NCBI GenBank assembly: GCA_963718405.1
Contig: CAVQYZ010000005.1
Span: 186,001-250,000, forward strand
Source: Bog-756 sp963718405
Lineage (GTDB): Bacteria > Actinomycetota > Acidimicrobiia > Acidimicrobiales > RAAP-2
Direction: 5' to 3'
DNA: 64,000 bases
The position numbers and the translations under genes were made by a program. The notes under the pieces were generated by a model. That model was not told the origin of the DNA. It saw nothing but the letters and a program-made list of their open reading frames with translations, and did not search any database. The first letter of the stretch is position 1. Every line of letters begins with the position of its first letter. Shown piece by piece: positions 44,644 to 54,188 of this stretch.

Positions 44644-45648
44644 TCACGCCTCGGCCGCGGCGAAGATGGGGCGCAGGCTGTCGAAGGAGTCGAGGCAGAG
44701 TCCGGCTCCTATGACCACGCACTCGAGTGGCGTGGCCACCAGGTGGACCGGCACCTCGGTCTCGTCGGCCAGCCGGTTGGCCAACCCCCGCAACATGGCC
44801 CCGCCACCCACCAGATGGATGCCCTCGTAGATGATGTCCTGGGCCAACTCGGGAGGTGACTCGGCCAGACACCCCACCACGGTGTCCACGATGAGCTCGA
44901 CCTGGTCGCGCACGGCGTACCGCACCTCCTCGGGAGAGAGGACCACCGTCTTGGGCATACCGGTCCGGATCTCGCGACCGCGCACTTCCGCCTTGACCTC
45001 GTCGGCGTAGGGCAGGGCTGAGCCGATGGCCAACTTGAGCTCTTCCCCCGTCCGTTCGCCGATGGCCACGCCGTGCTCGTGACGGACGTACTGCTGGATG
45101 GCGGCATCCATGTCGAAGCCGCCGCACCGGATGGCTTGGGAGGCCACCACGCCGCCCAGCGAGATCACCGCGGTCTCCGTGGTGCCACCCCCGACATCGA
45201 CCACCATGTTGCCCACCGGCTCATGGATGTCGAGGCCGGCCCCGATGGCTGCAGCCATGGGTTGCTCGATGAGATGGGCGGCCGACGCTCCGGCCCGCCG
45301 GGCCGCCTCCTTCACCGCCCGGCGCTCCACGGAGGTGATGGCCGAGGGCACGCAGATCAGTACCCGGGGCCGGTTCAACTTGGTCACCCCGGCCCGCCGG
45401 AGCAACAGGCGGATCATCCGCTCGGTGATGTCGAAGTCGGTGATGGCCCCTTCCCTCAGAGGTCGGACCGCCACGATGTACCCGGGCGTCCTCCCGATCA
45501 TCTTCCACGCCTCGTTCCCGACGGCCAGCACCTCATGGGTCCGGGTGTTGAGGGCGATCACCGTCGGCTGGTTCAGGACGATGCCGACACCCTTGGCGTA
45601 GACCAGGGTATTGGCCGTCCCCAGATCGATCGCCAGGTCCCGAGCCAC
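44644..45648 (-). CDS. mreB: MreB-family actin-like protein
   Basis: 334 residues from a GTG. Phosphate 1 DLAIDLGTANTLVY, INxPSxVA-equivalent LNQPTVIALNTRTHEVLAVG, phosphate 2 NMVVDVGGGTTETAVISLGG and adenosine motif IHLVGGGAMLRGLANRL are all present. MreB forms membrane filaments that guide lateral wall synthesis. No mreC, mreD, pbp2 or rodA follows, so this copy is alone. An earlier ATG at 45756 would add low-complexity sequence overlapping the next gene's promoter, so the GTG is preferred. Confidence 0.92.
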   Translation of the reverse strand: MARDLAIDLGTANTLVYAKGVGIVLNQPTVIALNTRTHEVLAVGNEAWKMIGRTPGYIVAVRPLREGAITDFDITERMIRLLLRRAGVTKLNRPRVLICVPSAITSVERRAVKEAARRAGASAAHLIEQPMAAAIGAGLDIHEPVGNMVVDVGGGTTETAVISLGGVVASQAIRCGGFDMDAAIQQYVRHEHGVAIGERTGEELKLAIGSALPYADEVKAEVRGREIRTGMPKTVVLSPEEVRYAVRDQVELIVDTVVGCLAESPPELAQDIIYEGIHLVGGGAMLRGLANRLADETEVPVHLVATPLECVVIGAGLCLDSFDSLRPIFAAAEA

Positions 45649-45769
45649 GCCGTCATCGTAGGGCCAGGTGGCCCACCCCCGGTTTTCGACGCACCCCGGG
45701 AGGCCGCCGGGCGCCTGGCGGCGCCGAGCCGACGCCCCAAGCGACGCTTCCCTCACTAACCTCAGGAGC

Positions 45770-47083
45770 GTGCACGAAGACGACCTGGGGGCGTCAGGCC
45801 GTGATCCTCACGACGACGGCGGGGAAGAACTCGAAGGCGGTGGCCTGCGGGGATGGATCCCTCCTGACGACCGGCTGTGGCGTCACCCCTCCGAGTCCGG
45901 GGGGTCGGCCCCCCTGTCCTCGGTGCCCCTACCGACCTTGGATCGGACCACGGGCGGGATGCGCACCGGCCCGTGGATCATCGGAGGGACAGCGGCGTGC
46001 CTGGTCGCCGTGCTGGTGGTGGCCGGCCTGGTCATGGTCAATGCCGGCAGCGGGTCGGGCAGCTCGCCCACGGCAGGACAAGAGACACTGGTCGGAGAAC
46101 CGACCACCGAGCCCGGCCTGGACTCCACCGTCTCGGGGAACATCGACGCCATGGTGGACTCCATCCGTCCCTCGACCGTGGCCCTGAGCATCCGGGGGGC
46201 GCACGGCGTCTCGACCACCACCGGTCTGGTGGCCGAGGCCGGAGGCATCATCGTGACTGCGGCCCGGGGCCTAGCCGGGGCCAAGTCCATCACCGCCATC
46301 GAGCCCGACGGGACCCGCCAGGCGGCCCAGTTGGTCGGGGTCGATCAGCCCTCCGGCTTGGCCGTGGTCCGGATCGACGACGACCTGCCGGCCGCCACCT
46401 TCGACGACAGCGATCCCTCCGTCGGCGCCATCGCCGTCGCCGCCGCCCTGGAGCCCGGCTCGACCCGTCACCCCGCTCCCTCCTCCCTGGCCTATGCCGG
46501 CAAAGTGCTCTCCATCGGTCAACCGCTGGACGCCGATCCCGCCACCACAACCTTCTCCGCCACTGCGGTGCGGGCGCCGCTCGGCCAGGGCGACCTCGGC
46601 TGCGCCCTCCTCGATGACAGCGGGCACGTGGCCGGCATGCTGGAGACGGTCCAAGGTCACGGCGCCTCGACCACCGCGGACTTCCTACCCGCCCAACTGG
46701 TACTGGGGGTGACACTCCAGCTGGTGGCGTCGGGCACCGTCGACCACGGCTGGATGGGCATCGAGGTCTCCGACGCCGAGAGCGCCGTCCCGCCCTCGGA
46801 CGGTGACGTGGTGACTTCCACCTCGGCCGTCGACGGTGCCCGGGTGGATCTGGTCGACGCCGACGGGCCGGCGGCGCCCGCCGGCCTGATGGAGGGTGAT
46901 GTGATCACGGCCATCGACGGCTACCGGGTTCTCTCCACGGCCGAGCTCCGGACCAGGCTGTACGCCGATCCGCCGGGCATGGACCTGACGGTGACCTACG
47001 AGCGCGCCGGGACTACCTACAACACCTCGGTGGTGCTGGCCCAGCCTGACGGCGATGCTCCGGCCGGGGGTTCTGAGCCGTAG
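45770..47083 (+). CDS. Membrane-anchored trypsin/PDZ protein lacking the catalytic triad
   Basis: 437 residues. N-terminal WIPPDDRLWRHPSE (29-42), a motif recurrent in actinobacterial trypsin-like membrane proteins; transmembrane helix 69-90; chymotrypsin-fold domain about 122-320; PDZ domain at the end (GLMEGDVITAIDGYRVLSTA). The triad is gone: TAAHxxxGA has become TAARGLAGA (Arg166), DLAxxxID has become GLAVVRID (Gly196), and GDSGGPLL has become GDLGCALL (Leu276). So it is probably a sensor or scaffold, not a protease. It is 10 bases upstream of the next gene, a likely operon. Confidence 0.8.
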   Translation: MHEDDLGASGRDPHDDGGEELEGGGLRGWIPPDDRLWRHPSESGGSAPLSSVPLPTLDRTTGGMRTGPWIIGGTAACLVAVLVVAGLVMVNAGSGSGSSPTAGQETLVGEPTTEPGLDSTVSGNIDAMVDSIRPSTVALSIRGAHGVSTTTGLVAEAGGIIVTAARGLAGAKSITAIEPDGTRQAAQLVGVDQPSGLAVVRIDDDLPAATFDDSDPSVGAIAVAAALEPGSTRHPAPSSLAYAGKVLSIGQPLDADPATTTFSATAVRAPLGQGDLGCALLDDSGHVAGMLETVQGHGASTTADFLPAQLVLGVTLQLVASGTVDHGWMGIEVSDAESAVPPSDGDVVTSTSAVDGARVDLVDADGPAAPAGLMEGDVITAIDGYRVLSTAELRTRLYADPPGMDLTVTYERAGTTYNTSVVLAQPDGDAPAGGSEP

Positions 47084-47093
47084 CATGTGAGCT

Positions 47094-48338
47094 ATGGCAC
47101 CGCCTGAACCCGGGGACGCGGGAAACCCGTTCCAGTCATTGCTCGGCGACCTGATGAACATGCTGGGAACCAGCGCTCCGAACCAGTGGGAGATGACCCG
47201 GTCCTTCGCTCTCAACGTGGCCACCGGCGGAGAAGCCGAGCCCAATGTGGACCCGGTGCAGCGGATCCGTCTCGAGCAGCTGGCCCGGGTGGCCGAGCTC
47301 AATGTGATCGAGGCCACCGGTATGCCCGTATCGCCGGACGGCCGCCGGCTGACCTGCGTGCCGGTGGGCCGCGGGGACTGGACCCTTCGGGCCCTCGAGT
47401 CCTGGCGCCCCATCCTCTCGGCCATGGCGCCGACTCCGGGGAGTGCGCCGGCACCACCGGTCGATCCGGCGGACCCGTTGGACGACGACGATCCCATGGG
47501 AGGTTTCGGGAACCTCCTCGGTCAGTGGGCCACGGCCATCGGCCCGATGTTCTTCGGACTGCAGGTGGGATCGGTGGTGGGTCACCTCTCCCAGCGGGCC
47601 CTGGGCCAGTACCCACTGGCCATCCCGTGGGCCCCGTCGGACGAGCTGGTCCTCATCACCTCCAACATCGCCGCCTTCGCCGAAGACTGGAGCCTGCCCG
47701 AAGAGGAGGCCATGGTGTGGGTCTGTGCCCGCGAGCTGGCCTCCAATTCGGTGCTCACCCGTCCCGTGGTCCGCGGTCATCTGGAGCGGTTGCTCACGGA
47801 GTTGGCCGAGTCCACGGCGGCGGCCCAACAGAACCTGGCCGGACGGATCGGAGAGATCGGTGGAGCTGAGGGCCTGGGCGGTGCCGCCGGCATGGACCTC
47901 GAGTCGCTGCAGGGGATGCTCGGCGATCCCGACGCCCTCCTCGGCGAGCTGCTCACCCCCGAATCCCGCCGCTCCTCTGATCAACTCACCGCTCTGGCCG
48001 TAGTCATCGACGCCTACGCCGACCACATCGCCGACCGGGTCGGGCAGAAACTGGTGGGGTCGCACGCCCAACTCACCGAGGCCTGGTATCGGCGCCGGAT
48101 CGAACGGGGCAAGGGGGAAGAGGCCGCCGGCGCTCTGTTCGGCCTGGACCTCGATCAGGAGCAGGTCGATCGGGGTCGGTCGTTCATCAGCGGCGTGATG
48201 GAGCGGGCCGGTGAGGACGGCTTGGCCCGGTTGTGGTCATCGGAGCGCAACCTCCCCACCCCGTCGGAGGTCGACGCCCCGGGTCTGTGGTTGGAGCGGA
48301 TCAGCCTGCCCGAACTCGAGGACCCGACACCGGACTGA
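47094..48338 (+). CDS. DUF2342/TIGR03624-like zincin-family protein without HExxH
   Basis: 414 residues. Overall plan resembles the actinobacterial putative hydrolase/F420-biosynthesis-associated family (TIGR03624, zincin fold): QWEMTRSFALNVATGG, LEQLARVAELNVIEATGMPV, GQWATAIGPMFFGLQVGSVV with LGQYPLAIP, then the segment where HExxH is expected reads WVCARELASNSVL. Here RELAS replaces HExxH: Glu214 remains but both His are lost (Arg213, Ser217). Late part: VIDAYADHIADRVGQKL. Probably non-catalytic. Cotranscribed with the preceding triad-less trypsin-like gene. Confidence 0.8.
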   Translation: MAPPEPGDAGNPFQSLLGDLMNMLGTSAPNQWEMTRSFALNVATGGEAEPNVDPVQRIRLEQLARVAELNVIEATGMPVSPDGRRLTCVPVGRGDWTLRALESWRPILSAMAPTPGSAPAPPVDPADPLDDDDPMGGFGNLLGQWATAIGPMFFGLQVGSVVGHLSQRALGQYPLAIPWAPSDELVLITSNIAAFAEDWSLPEEEAMVWVCARELASNSVLTRPVVRGHLERLLTELAESTAAAQQNLAGRIGEIGGAEGLGGAAGMDLESLQGMLGDPDALLGELLTPESRRSSDQLTALAVVIDAYADHIADRVGQKLVGSHAQLTEAWYRRRIERGKGEEAAGALFGLDLDQEQVDRGRSFISGVMERAGEDGLARLWSSERNLPTPSEVDAPGLWLERISLPELEDPTPD

Positions 48339-48382
48339 CATCTACGGTCGGCCCCGGTCGATAGGGGCGGAGCGAGAGGCGT

Positions 48383-48739
48383 TCAGCTTCCGGTGACCGG
48401 TGTCTCCACCACTTCGACGAGAGCTTCAGCCGGTTCGGCCGTCACCACCTCTTCCTCGGGGACTCCGAGGTCCCACTCGAGCTCGATGTTCTCGCGCTCG
48501 GCGTCGCGGATCACCCGCTCGCGGTTGCGACGGTACTGGGGGTCGTGAGGAGGCAGCAGGACCAGGCGGGCCATGGTCCGCCGACGGAACTCCTCGATGA
48601 GGGCGGGGTCCCCGTAGTCCGATCGGACCTCCCAGTGGGGGGCCACCGGACCGAGGTACACCACCCGGACGTGACCCACCGGGGGCAGCGGCTCTCCACT
48701 CTCCTCCGGCAGAATCGGATCGTCGGTGACCGGGGTCAT
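48383..48739 (-). CDS. Conserved hypothetical protein
   Basis: 118 residues starting after GGAGG. GHVRVVYLGPVAPHWEVRSD is followed by RRRTMARLVLLPPHDPQYRR and a charged helix, then an acidic tail. No domain recognised. It follows the HtrA gene (37 bases) on the same strand, so it is probably cotranscribed; it converges with the zincin-like gene. Confidence 0.75.
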   Translation of the reverse strand: MTPVTDDPILPEESGEPLPPVGHVRVVYLGPVAPHWEVRSDYGDPALIEEFRRRTMARLVLLPPHDPQYRRNRERVIRDAERENIELEWDLGVPEEEVVTAEPAEALVEVVETPVTGS

Positions 48740-48775
48740 GGCAGTGGTTCCTCCTGGGTAGCAGCGCGGGCCATC

Positions 48776-50314
48776 CTACCCGCCGCCCGGTCGGGCCCCG
48801 AGCGTCACCTCCACATGCAACGAGGCAGTACCCCGGTAGATGCCGATCGAGACACGATCGCCGGGTTTGAGGGGGTGGATGGCGGCGGTCAGGTCGTCGG
48901 GGCTCTGGATGTTGGTGCCGTTGAACGACACGATGACGTCGTTCACCTGCAGAGCCGCCCGCTGGGCCGGGCTGCCCGACTCCACCGAGATGATCAGGGC
49001 ACCGGTCGAGGGGGTGAGGTGGTCCTGGCGCTTCAGGGCGGGCGTCACCGGCCCCACGGTGACCCCCATGTACGCCGAGTTGTCCACCGGATTGAGGGTG
49101 GGCCCGGTGGCCCCGGCCCCGGCCGTTCCTCCCGCCCGCAAACTGGCCAACAGGGGCTTGACCGAGTCGACGGCGATGGCGAATCCGATGTTCTGGGTCG
49201 GGGCGTTGCCGGTGGTGGTGGAAGCCACGGCGGTGTTCATGCCCACTACCTGCCCTTGGGCGTTCACCAGCGGTCCCCCGGAGTTGCCCGGGTTGATGGG
49301 GGCGTCGGTCTGGATGAGACCGGTGAGGTTCTCGGTCTGGCCCTCGTCGTTCTCGGCGGTCAGTGACCGGTTCAACGCCGAGATGATGCCCTCGGTGACT
49401 GACGGGCCGCCGGCCAGGGCCAGGGCGTTGCCGATGGCCAGCACCGAGTCGCCCACCCGGGTCTGGGCCGAGTTGGCGAACTGGACGGTAGGGAGATTGG
49501 AGGCATGGTCGATCTGGACCAGGGCCAGATCGACGGCAGGATCGGCGCCGATCACGTGGGCCGGTAACGCCACCGTCTGGCCGAACAGGGTGACGGTGAC
49601 CGAGGTGGAGCCGGCGATGACGTGGTTGTTGGTCAGGACCTCGCCGGTGGGGGTGAGGATCATCCCGCTCCCGGCCGACTCCACGAAGTCCCCGCCGGAC
49701 GAGCCCGAACCGTCGCTGTCGATGGCCACCACCGCCGGCTCCACCTTGGCCAGGACCTCTTGGATGTCCTGCGGCTTGGTCAAGGCGCTGGTATTCGGGA
49801 AGAACTTCTCGATGATGGTCTGCTGGCTGTTGGCCCCGACCGTGGCCCCCACCAGTCCGCCGACCAGCGCCGCCACCAACGCCGTGGCCACCACCACCCA
49901 CACCCAGCTTCTCCTCTCCAGGGTGTGGCGCACCACCTGCGGCGCCGGCAGACCCTGATAGGGAAGGATGGGCCCCATCGGTCCGGGCGGCCCGTACCCC
50001 CCGCCATAGGCGCCGTAGCCCGAATAGGGCGGGTAGTTGCTGTAGGCCGGATAACCGTTGAACACCGGGTAGGCGGGGGGTGGTGCGTTGGACGGCGGAG
50101 GCCCCACTACCGGTGCCGGAACCGGCGGGGCCACATGGGTGGCGGGGGGCATGGGCCCGGGGCCCGCCACCTCGTCGGGGATCGGGAACGAAGGCACGCT
50201 CTGCGGGGCCGGTGGGGGTGATGTTCCATCGTCCGGTGGTGGGATGGGGACTCCCCCGGCCGGGCTTTCATAAGAAGGCCCTGGTGCCTCATAAGAAAAT
50301 TGTGAGGATTCCAT
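48776..50314 (-). CDS. HtrA-type serine protease with PDZ domain
   Basis: 512 residues. A long Pro/Gly/Tyr-rich cytoplasmic part, a transmembrane helix (WVWVVVATALVAALVGGLVG), protease domain with intact triad: GEVLTNNHVIAGST (His), AVDLALVQID (Asp), NPGNSGGPLVNAQGQVVGMN (Ser). C-terminal PDZ SPAQRAALQVNDVIVSFNGT. An extracytoplasmic quality-control or signalling protease of the DegP/PepD kind. The ATG at 50314 (MESSQFSYE) was chosen; an ATG 21 bases upstream is possible. Confidence 0.93.
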   Translation of the reverse strand: MESSQFSYEAPGPSYESPAGGVPIPPPDDGTSPPPAPQSVPSFPIPDEVAGPGPMPPATHVAPPVPAPVVGPPPSNAPPPAYPVFNGYPAYSNYPPYSGYGAYGGGYGPPGPMGPILPYQGLPAPQVVRHTLERRSWVWVVVATALVAALVGGLVGATVGANSQQTIIEKFFPNTSALTKPQDIQEVLAKVEPAVVAIDSDGSGSSGGDFVESAGSGMILTPTGEVLTNNHVIAGSTSVTVTLFGQTVALPAHVIGADPAVDLALVQIDHASNLPTVQFANSAQTRVGDSVLAIGNALALAGGPSVTEGIISALNRSLTAENDEGQTENLTGLIQTDAPINPGNSGGPLVNAQGQVVGMNTAVASTTTGNAPTQNIGFAIAVDSVKPLLASLRAGGTAGAGATGPTLNPVDNSAYMGVTVGPVTPALKRQDHLTPSTGALIISVESGSPAQRAALQVNDVIVSFNGTNIQSPDDLTAAIHPLKPGDRVSIGIYRGTASLHVEVTLGARPGGG

Positions 50315-50436
50315 CAATACCGGCTCATTTCGCACTACGGCCCAGTTCAGAATGCGAGACTAGTTGTGCAACGGACGGCGACGGCACCAGGGTTCGGAGA
50401 GCCCACCGCAGCCTCCCTGAGTCCGACGGAGGGACC

Positions 50437-50679
50437 ATGGATACGGATTGGATGAGCGTGGGAAAGTGCAAAGACCTTTCTCCCACCATTTTCTTTCCGA
50501 GCGATGGAGTGGGCGTGCAAGCAGCCCAACGCATCTGCGCCGAGTGCCCGGTGGCCGACGCCTGCCTCCAGTATGCCCTCGACGAGCGGGTGGATCACGG
50601 AGTGTGGGGTGGCAAGTCCGAACGTGAACGGCGGCGCATGCTCCGTCGTCGCCGGATCGGTCACACCGTCAGCGTCTGA
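50437..50679 (+). CDS. WhiB-family iron-sulfur regulator, WhiB1-like
   Basis: 80 residues. The four cluster-binding Cys are C11, C34, C37 and C43 (RICAECPVADAC), then the GVWGG turn and the basic RERRRMLRRRR tail. Binds a 4Fe-4S cluster and acts with the primary sigma factor. The CPVxxxCLxYAL and DHGVWGG forms are nearer WhiB1 than WhiB2. ATG follows GAGGGACC. Divergent from htrA. Confidence 0.9.
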   Translation: MDTDWMSVGKCKDLSPTIFFPSDGVGVQAAQRICAECPVADACLQYALDERVDHGVWGGKSERERRRMLRRRRIGHTVSV

Positions 50680-50699
50680 GCCCCGACCGACACCAGGTC

Positions 50700-51605
50700 G
50701 TGTCCGGCGGGGCACCGGCCGAGTGCGTCATCAACATCTCTGAGGGCCGGGACCCGTCGATCATCGACGCCGTAGGTCGGACCGGGGGCCGCGCCGTTCT
50801 CGATATCCACTCCGATCCGGAGCACCACCGGTCGGTGTTGACCCTGGGTGGGCCCCTGGAGGCGGTCGAGGCCGCGGCTCGTCTGGTGGTGAGCTCGGCG
50901 GTGAACCTCATCGATCTGCGCCACCACGAGGGCGCCCATCCCCGCTTCGGCGCCGCTGACGTGGTGCCGTTCGTCCCGCTGCCCGGACCACTCCCCGGCT
51001 CGGGGCCGGAGACGTCCTCCGCTGACGGCGGGCTCCGGGTCGACGTGCTCGAGGCCAGACACCGGTTCGCCCGGTGGGCCGGAGCCGAGTTGGCCCTTCC
51101 CTGCTTCTACTACGGGCCCGAACGCTCGTTGCCCGAGGTCCGACGTCTGGCCTTCCGCTCACTGGCGCCGGACACCGGGCCCCCCAAGCCCCACCCCACC
51201 GCCGGAGCATCAGCGGTGGGCGCCCGGGACCTCCTGGTGGCCTACAACGTGTGGATCACCGCCGCCGACCGGGGGGACCCCGCCGCGGAGCGGGAGGAAG
51301 CGTTGTCGGTGGCCCGCACCCTGGCCCGCCGGCTACGAACCCCGACCCGGCGGAGCCTGGGCCTCCCGGTCGGCCCCGGGGCCCAGGTCAGCTTCAACCT
51401 GATCGACCCGGCCTCGGCCCGGGTGGCCGACCTCTACGACGCCGTAGCCACCGGGGCGGCGTCCCACGGCTGTTCGGTGCTCCGGGCCGAGCTGGTCGGC
51501 CTGGTCCCCGCGGTGGTGCTCCACCGGGTGCCCCGCCGGCGGTGGGCGGAGCTGGACCTCGATCCCGACCGAACCATCGAGGGCCTCATCGAAGAGGCCT
51601 GGTGA
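50700..51605 (+). CDS. Glutamate formimidoyltransferase-like protein (FTCD N-terminal type)
   Basis: 301 residues. AECVINISEGRDPSIIDAVG is the family start, DIHSDPEHHRSVLTLGG the conserved DxDxxHNRxxxT-like block, and HHEGAHPRFGAADVVPFVPL the folate-site loop. The family transfers the formimino group of formiminoglutamate to tetrahydrofolate in His degradation; no hut genes are adjacent, so the substrate may differ. GTG start. Begins 20 bases after the WhiB1-like stop. Confidence 0.85.
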   Translation: MSGGAPAECVINISEGRDPSIIDAVGRTGGRAVLDIHSDPEHHRSVLTLGGPLEAVEAAARLVVSSAVNLIDLRHHEGAHPRFGAADVVPFVPLPGPLPGSGPETSSADGGLRVDVLEARHRFARWAGAELALPCFYYGPERSLPEVRRLAFRSLAPDTGPPKPHPTAGASAVGARDLLVAYNVWITAADRGDPAAEREEALSVARTLARRLRTPTRRSLGLPVGPGAQVSFNLIDPASARVADLYDAVATGAASHGCSVLRAELVGLVPAVVLHRVPRRRWAELDLDPDRTIEGLIEEAW

Positions 51606-51626
51606 ACGGCCGGATCGGCCGGCGGA

Positions 51627-51908
51627 TCAGGAAGCGCTGCCGACCGCCCGGCGCTGCATGGCCCGTTGACGTCGCAGCCGACGGCGCTCCCGCTCGGACA
51701 GTCCCCCCCAGATACCGAACTTCTCCCCATTGGCGAGGGCGTACTCGAGGCAGTCCTCACGAACCACGCAGCCCCGGCAGACCTCTTTGGCCTCGCGGGT
51801 CGACGCCCCACGCTCGGGGAAGAACAGGTCAGGGTCCACTCCCATGCAGTTGGCCTTGGTCTGCCAGCTTCGTTCTTGGGGCCCGTACATCAATGACACC
51901 ATGTCCAT
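51627..51908 (-). CDS. whiB2: WhiB-family regulator, WhiB2/WhmD-like
   Basis: 93 residues. WQTKANCMGVDPDLFFPERG, then VCRGCVVREDCLEYALANGE, then FGIWGGLSERERRRLRRQRA. Cluster Cys at 21, 44, 47, 53. TREAK-x-VC and KFGIWGGLSERERRRL match WhiB2, needed for septation. ATG at 51908 preceded by GGGAG. The 245 bases upstream are AT-richer and hold its control region; convergent with the formiminotransferase gene. Confidence 0.9.
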   Translation of the reverse strand: MDMVSLMYGPQERSWQTKANCMGVDPDLFFPERGASTREAKEVCRGCVVREDCLEYALANGEKFGIWGGLSERERRRLRRQRAMQRRAVGSAS

Positions 51909-52153
51909 TGACAGGTCTCCCTCCCAGTCATCCACACGATTCCGGGTGGAACCGCATAGCACGGATGTAACTACAGATATGTCATCATTCACTATCCGTG
52001 GGGGAAACGCAAGAAAACCTGGGGGGAAGCAAGAAAAAGGTGCTTGTGAACACGATCCCAAGGCCCCCGTGGGGGACTCGCATCTCCCTCCATCTGCCCC
52101 GTGACAGGCACCCGGAGGGCCGTGTCAGCCCCCTGCGGGACTGGTCCCTGGCC

Positions 52154-54188
52154 TCAGCCGGCCCGCCGGCCCCGGTTACGCAGGGTGGTCTTGTGGGCCA
52201 GGAAGTCGACCAGCACGTAGTCGCCCAGTTCGTCCGGCGAGGTGGCGAAGGTGCGGCCCTTGTTGATCCGGGACAGCTGCTCCACAAAGCCCTGGAGGCC
52301 ACGGTCCGGGTCCAACAGGAAGGTGTTGATGGTGATCCCCGCCTTGGTGCAGCGCATCACCTCGGCCAGCGTCACTTCGAGGGTCTCGGGTACCGGCGGG
52401 TAGTTGAAGTAGACGTCGTAGCCCACGCCCCCGTCGTAGGGGATCACGTGGGCGGTGGGCTCCCCGTCGGTGACCAGAATGATCTGCTTGGTCCCCTGCT
52501 GGTGGGCCAGCATCTTGCGGGCCAGGATCAGGCCGTGCTGCAGGTTGGTCCCGTAGACGTAGTCCCAACTGACCGTGGGCAGGTCCTCGGGCTCGATGAC
52601 CCGGGCCACCTCGGAGAAGCCCACCAGGCCCAGATAGTCGCGGGGGAACCGGGTGGCGATCAGGGTGTGGAGGGCCAGGGCCATCTTCTTCGCCGGCACG
52701 AAGTTGTCGCGCATGGGCATCGACAAGGAGAGGTCGAGGAGCAGCACCGTGGCCGAGCGGGTCAGGGCCTCGGTCTCGATGACCTCGAAGTCATTGGGGG
52801 ACAGCCGGACCGGCACGCCACTCCCACCCCGGCGGACGGCGTTGTGGACCGTGCGGGACAGGTCCAGGTTGAACGGATCGCCGAACTCGTAGGGCTTGGT
52901 GGTCTCCTCGCGGTCGTGCCCCATGCCCATCGCCGTGGTGTGGTGATTGCCCACCCGGTCCTTGTCCAGCTGGTCGAAGAGATCGGACAGGGCCTGTTGA
53001 CCGATTCGGCGGATGCCCTTGGGGGTCAACTCGAAGCGGCCCTCCCGCTGGTCGATGAGCCCGGCGTCGGCCAGCTGCTTGGCCAGCTTGGAGAGCCGGT
53101 CGAGCGAGCGAGCCGCGTCGTCACCCAGGTGCCGGCGCACTTTGTCGAGGTCGACCTCGCTGAGCGACGCCGGTGAGTTGGCCGAGCGGAGGAAGTCCTC
53201 CAGCTCGTCGAGGTCCCGCAGGGTTCCGGCGGCATCGGTGCCCTCCCCCATCCCCATGGGCTGGTCGCCGCTGAACCGGTAGCGCTGGTCCCAACCGGCC
53301 TCGGGGAAGGCCCGCTGCAGGTTGCCGGCCAGCCGGTCCACCTGCCAGCGCAGGTCGAGGTCCTCCAGCAGGGACTCGGCCAGGCCTTGGAGCTGCGAGC
53401 GCTGCTCGGGAGACATCGAATTCCACATGGCCTGGGCCGCGGCCATCCGGGCGGCCAACTGCTCCAACAGCTCGTCGAGGTCGGCCGGGTCCCCCGGGAA
53501 GAGGTCCCCGTACTGCTCCATGAACGACTCGAACGACGGGTCGATGGCCTCGCCGGCCTCGCGCTGCTCGATCATCCGGTTGAGGGCGTCGAAGGCCTCA
53601 CGCATGTGGGCCAACTGGGCCGGGTCGGGGTTGGCCAACGCCTCCGACATCTGCTCGAAGTAGGTACGGGCCACCTCTTCGCGCAGCCGCTCGACCAACT
53701 CTTCGAAGTGCTGGCGGGCCTCCGAGGATACGAACTCGTAATTCTGCAGCCCGCGCACCATGCCGGCCAGGTCGCTCGGGAGCAGGTCGAGCTGCATCCG
53801 GCGTTCCGTGGCCACCTCCTCGGTGACCTCCTGACGGCGACTGTCCCCGGAGTTGCGGGCGCCCTCTTCGAGCTGCTCGATGCCCAGTGCGCTCCTCGGC
53901 CAGAACCTGATGGAGCTCCTCGGCCACCTCGCTGTAGGCGCCCCCCAGATCTCCACGGTCCAGCTGCTCCTCGCGCTCCAGCCGCAACTGGTCCAAGAGG
54001 TCGCGCAACCCCTGGACCTGCTCACCGTCCGGTGTCCTCCACCCGCGGTTGAGCATCCTCTGCAACGCCTCGTGGAGGTCGCCGTTGGCCAACAGGTCGT
54101 CGGTCAGCTGCGACAGCACCGAGTCGGTGTCGTCGATGAGCGAGTCCTGACTACCGTCCCAACGGCGGTAGTCGAAGCGCCAGGTCAC
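52154..54188 (-). CDS. VWA-domain protein (chelatase-D-like partner of the AAA ATPase), one-base frameshift
   Basis: Starts GTG (MTWRFDYRRWDGSQ) with its start codon overlapping the AAA gene stop. The N-terminal part to EELHQVLAEER is in one frame; the rest (GIEQLEEGARNSGDSRRQEV onward, about 590 residues) is in another. Removing one G of the GGG run at 53883-53885 gives ERTGIEQLEEGARNS and a 677-residue protein. The C-terminal VWA domain has MIDAS LLLDLSLSMPMRDN and LVTDGEPTAH. Such proteins work with ChlI/MoxR-type ATPases in assembly or metal insertion. A homopolymer sequencing error is the simplest cause of the shift. Confidence 0.85.

Noticed and set aside
52000..53176. 392-codon plus-strand open frame opposite the VWA gene
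   Set aside because: Val/Gly/His-rich shadow; the minus strand has the MIDAS motif and domain structure.
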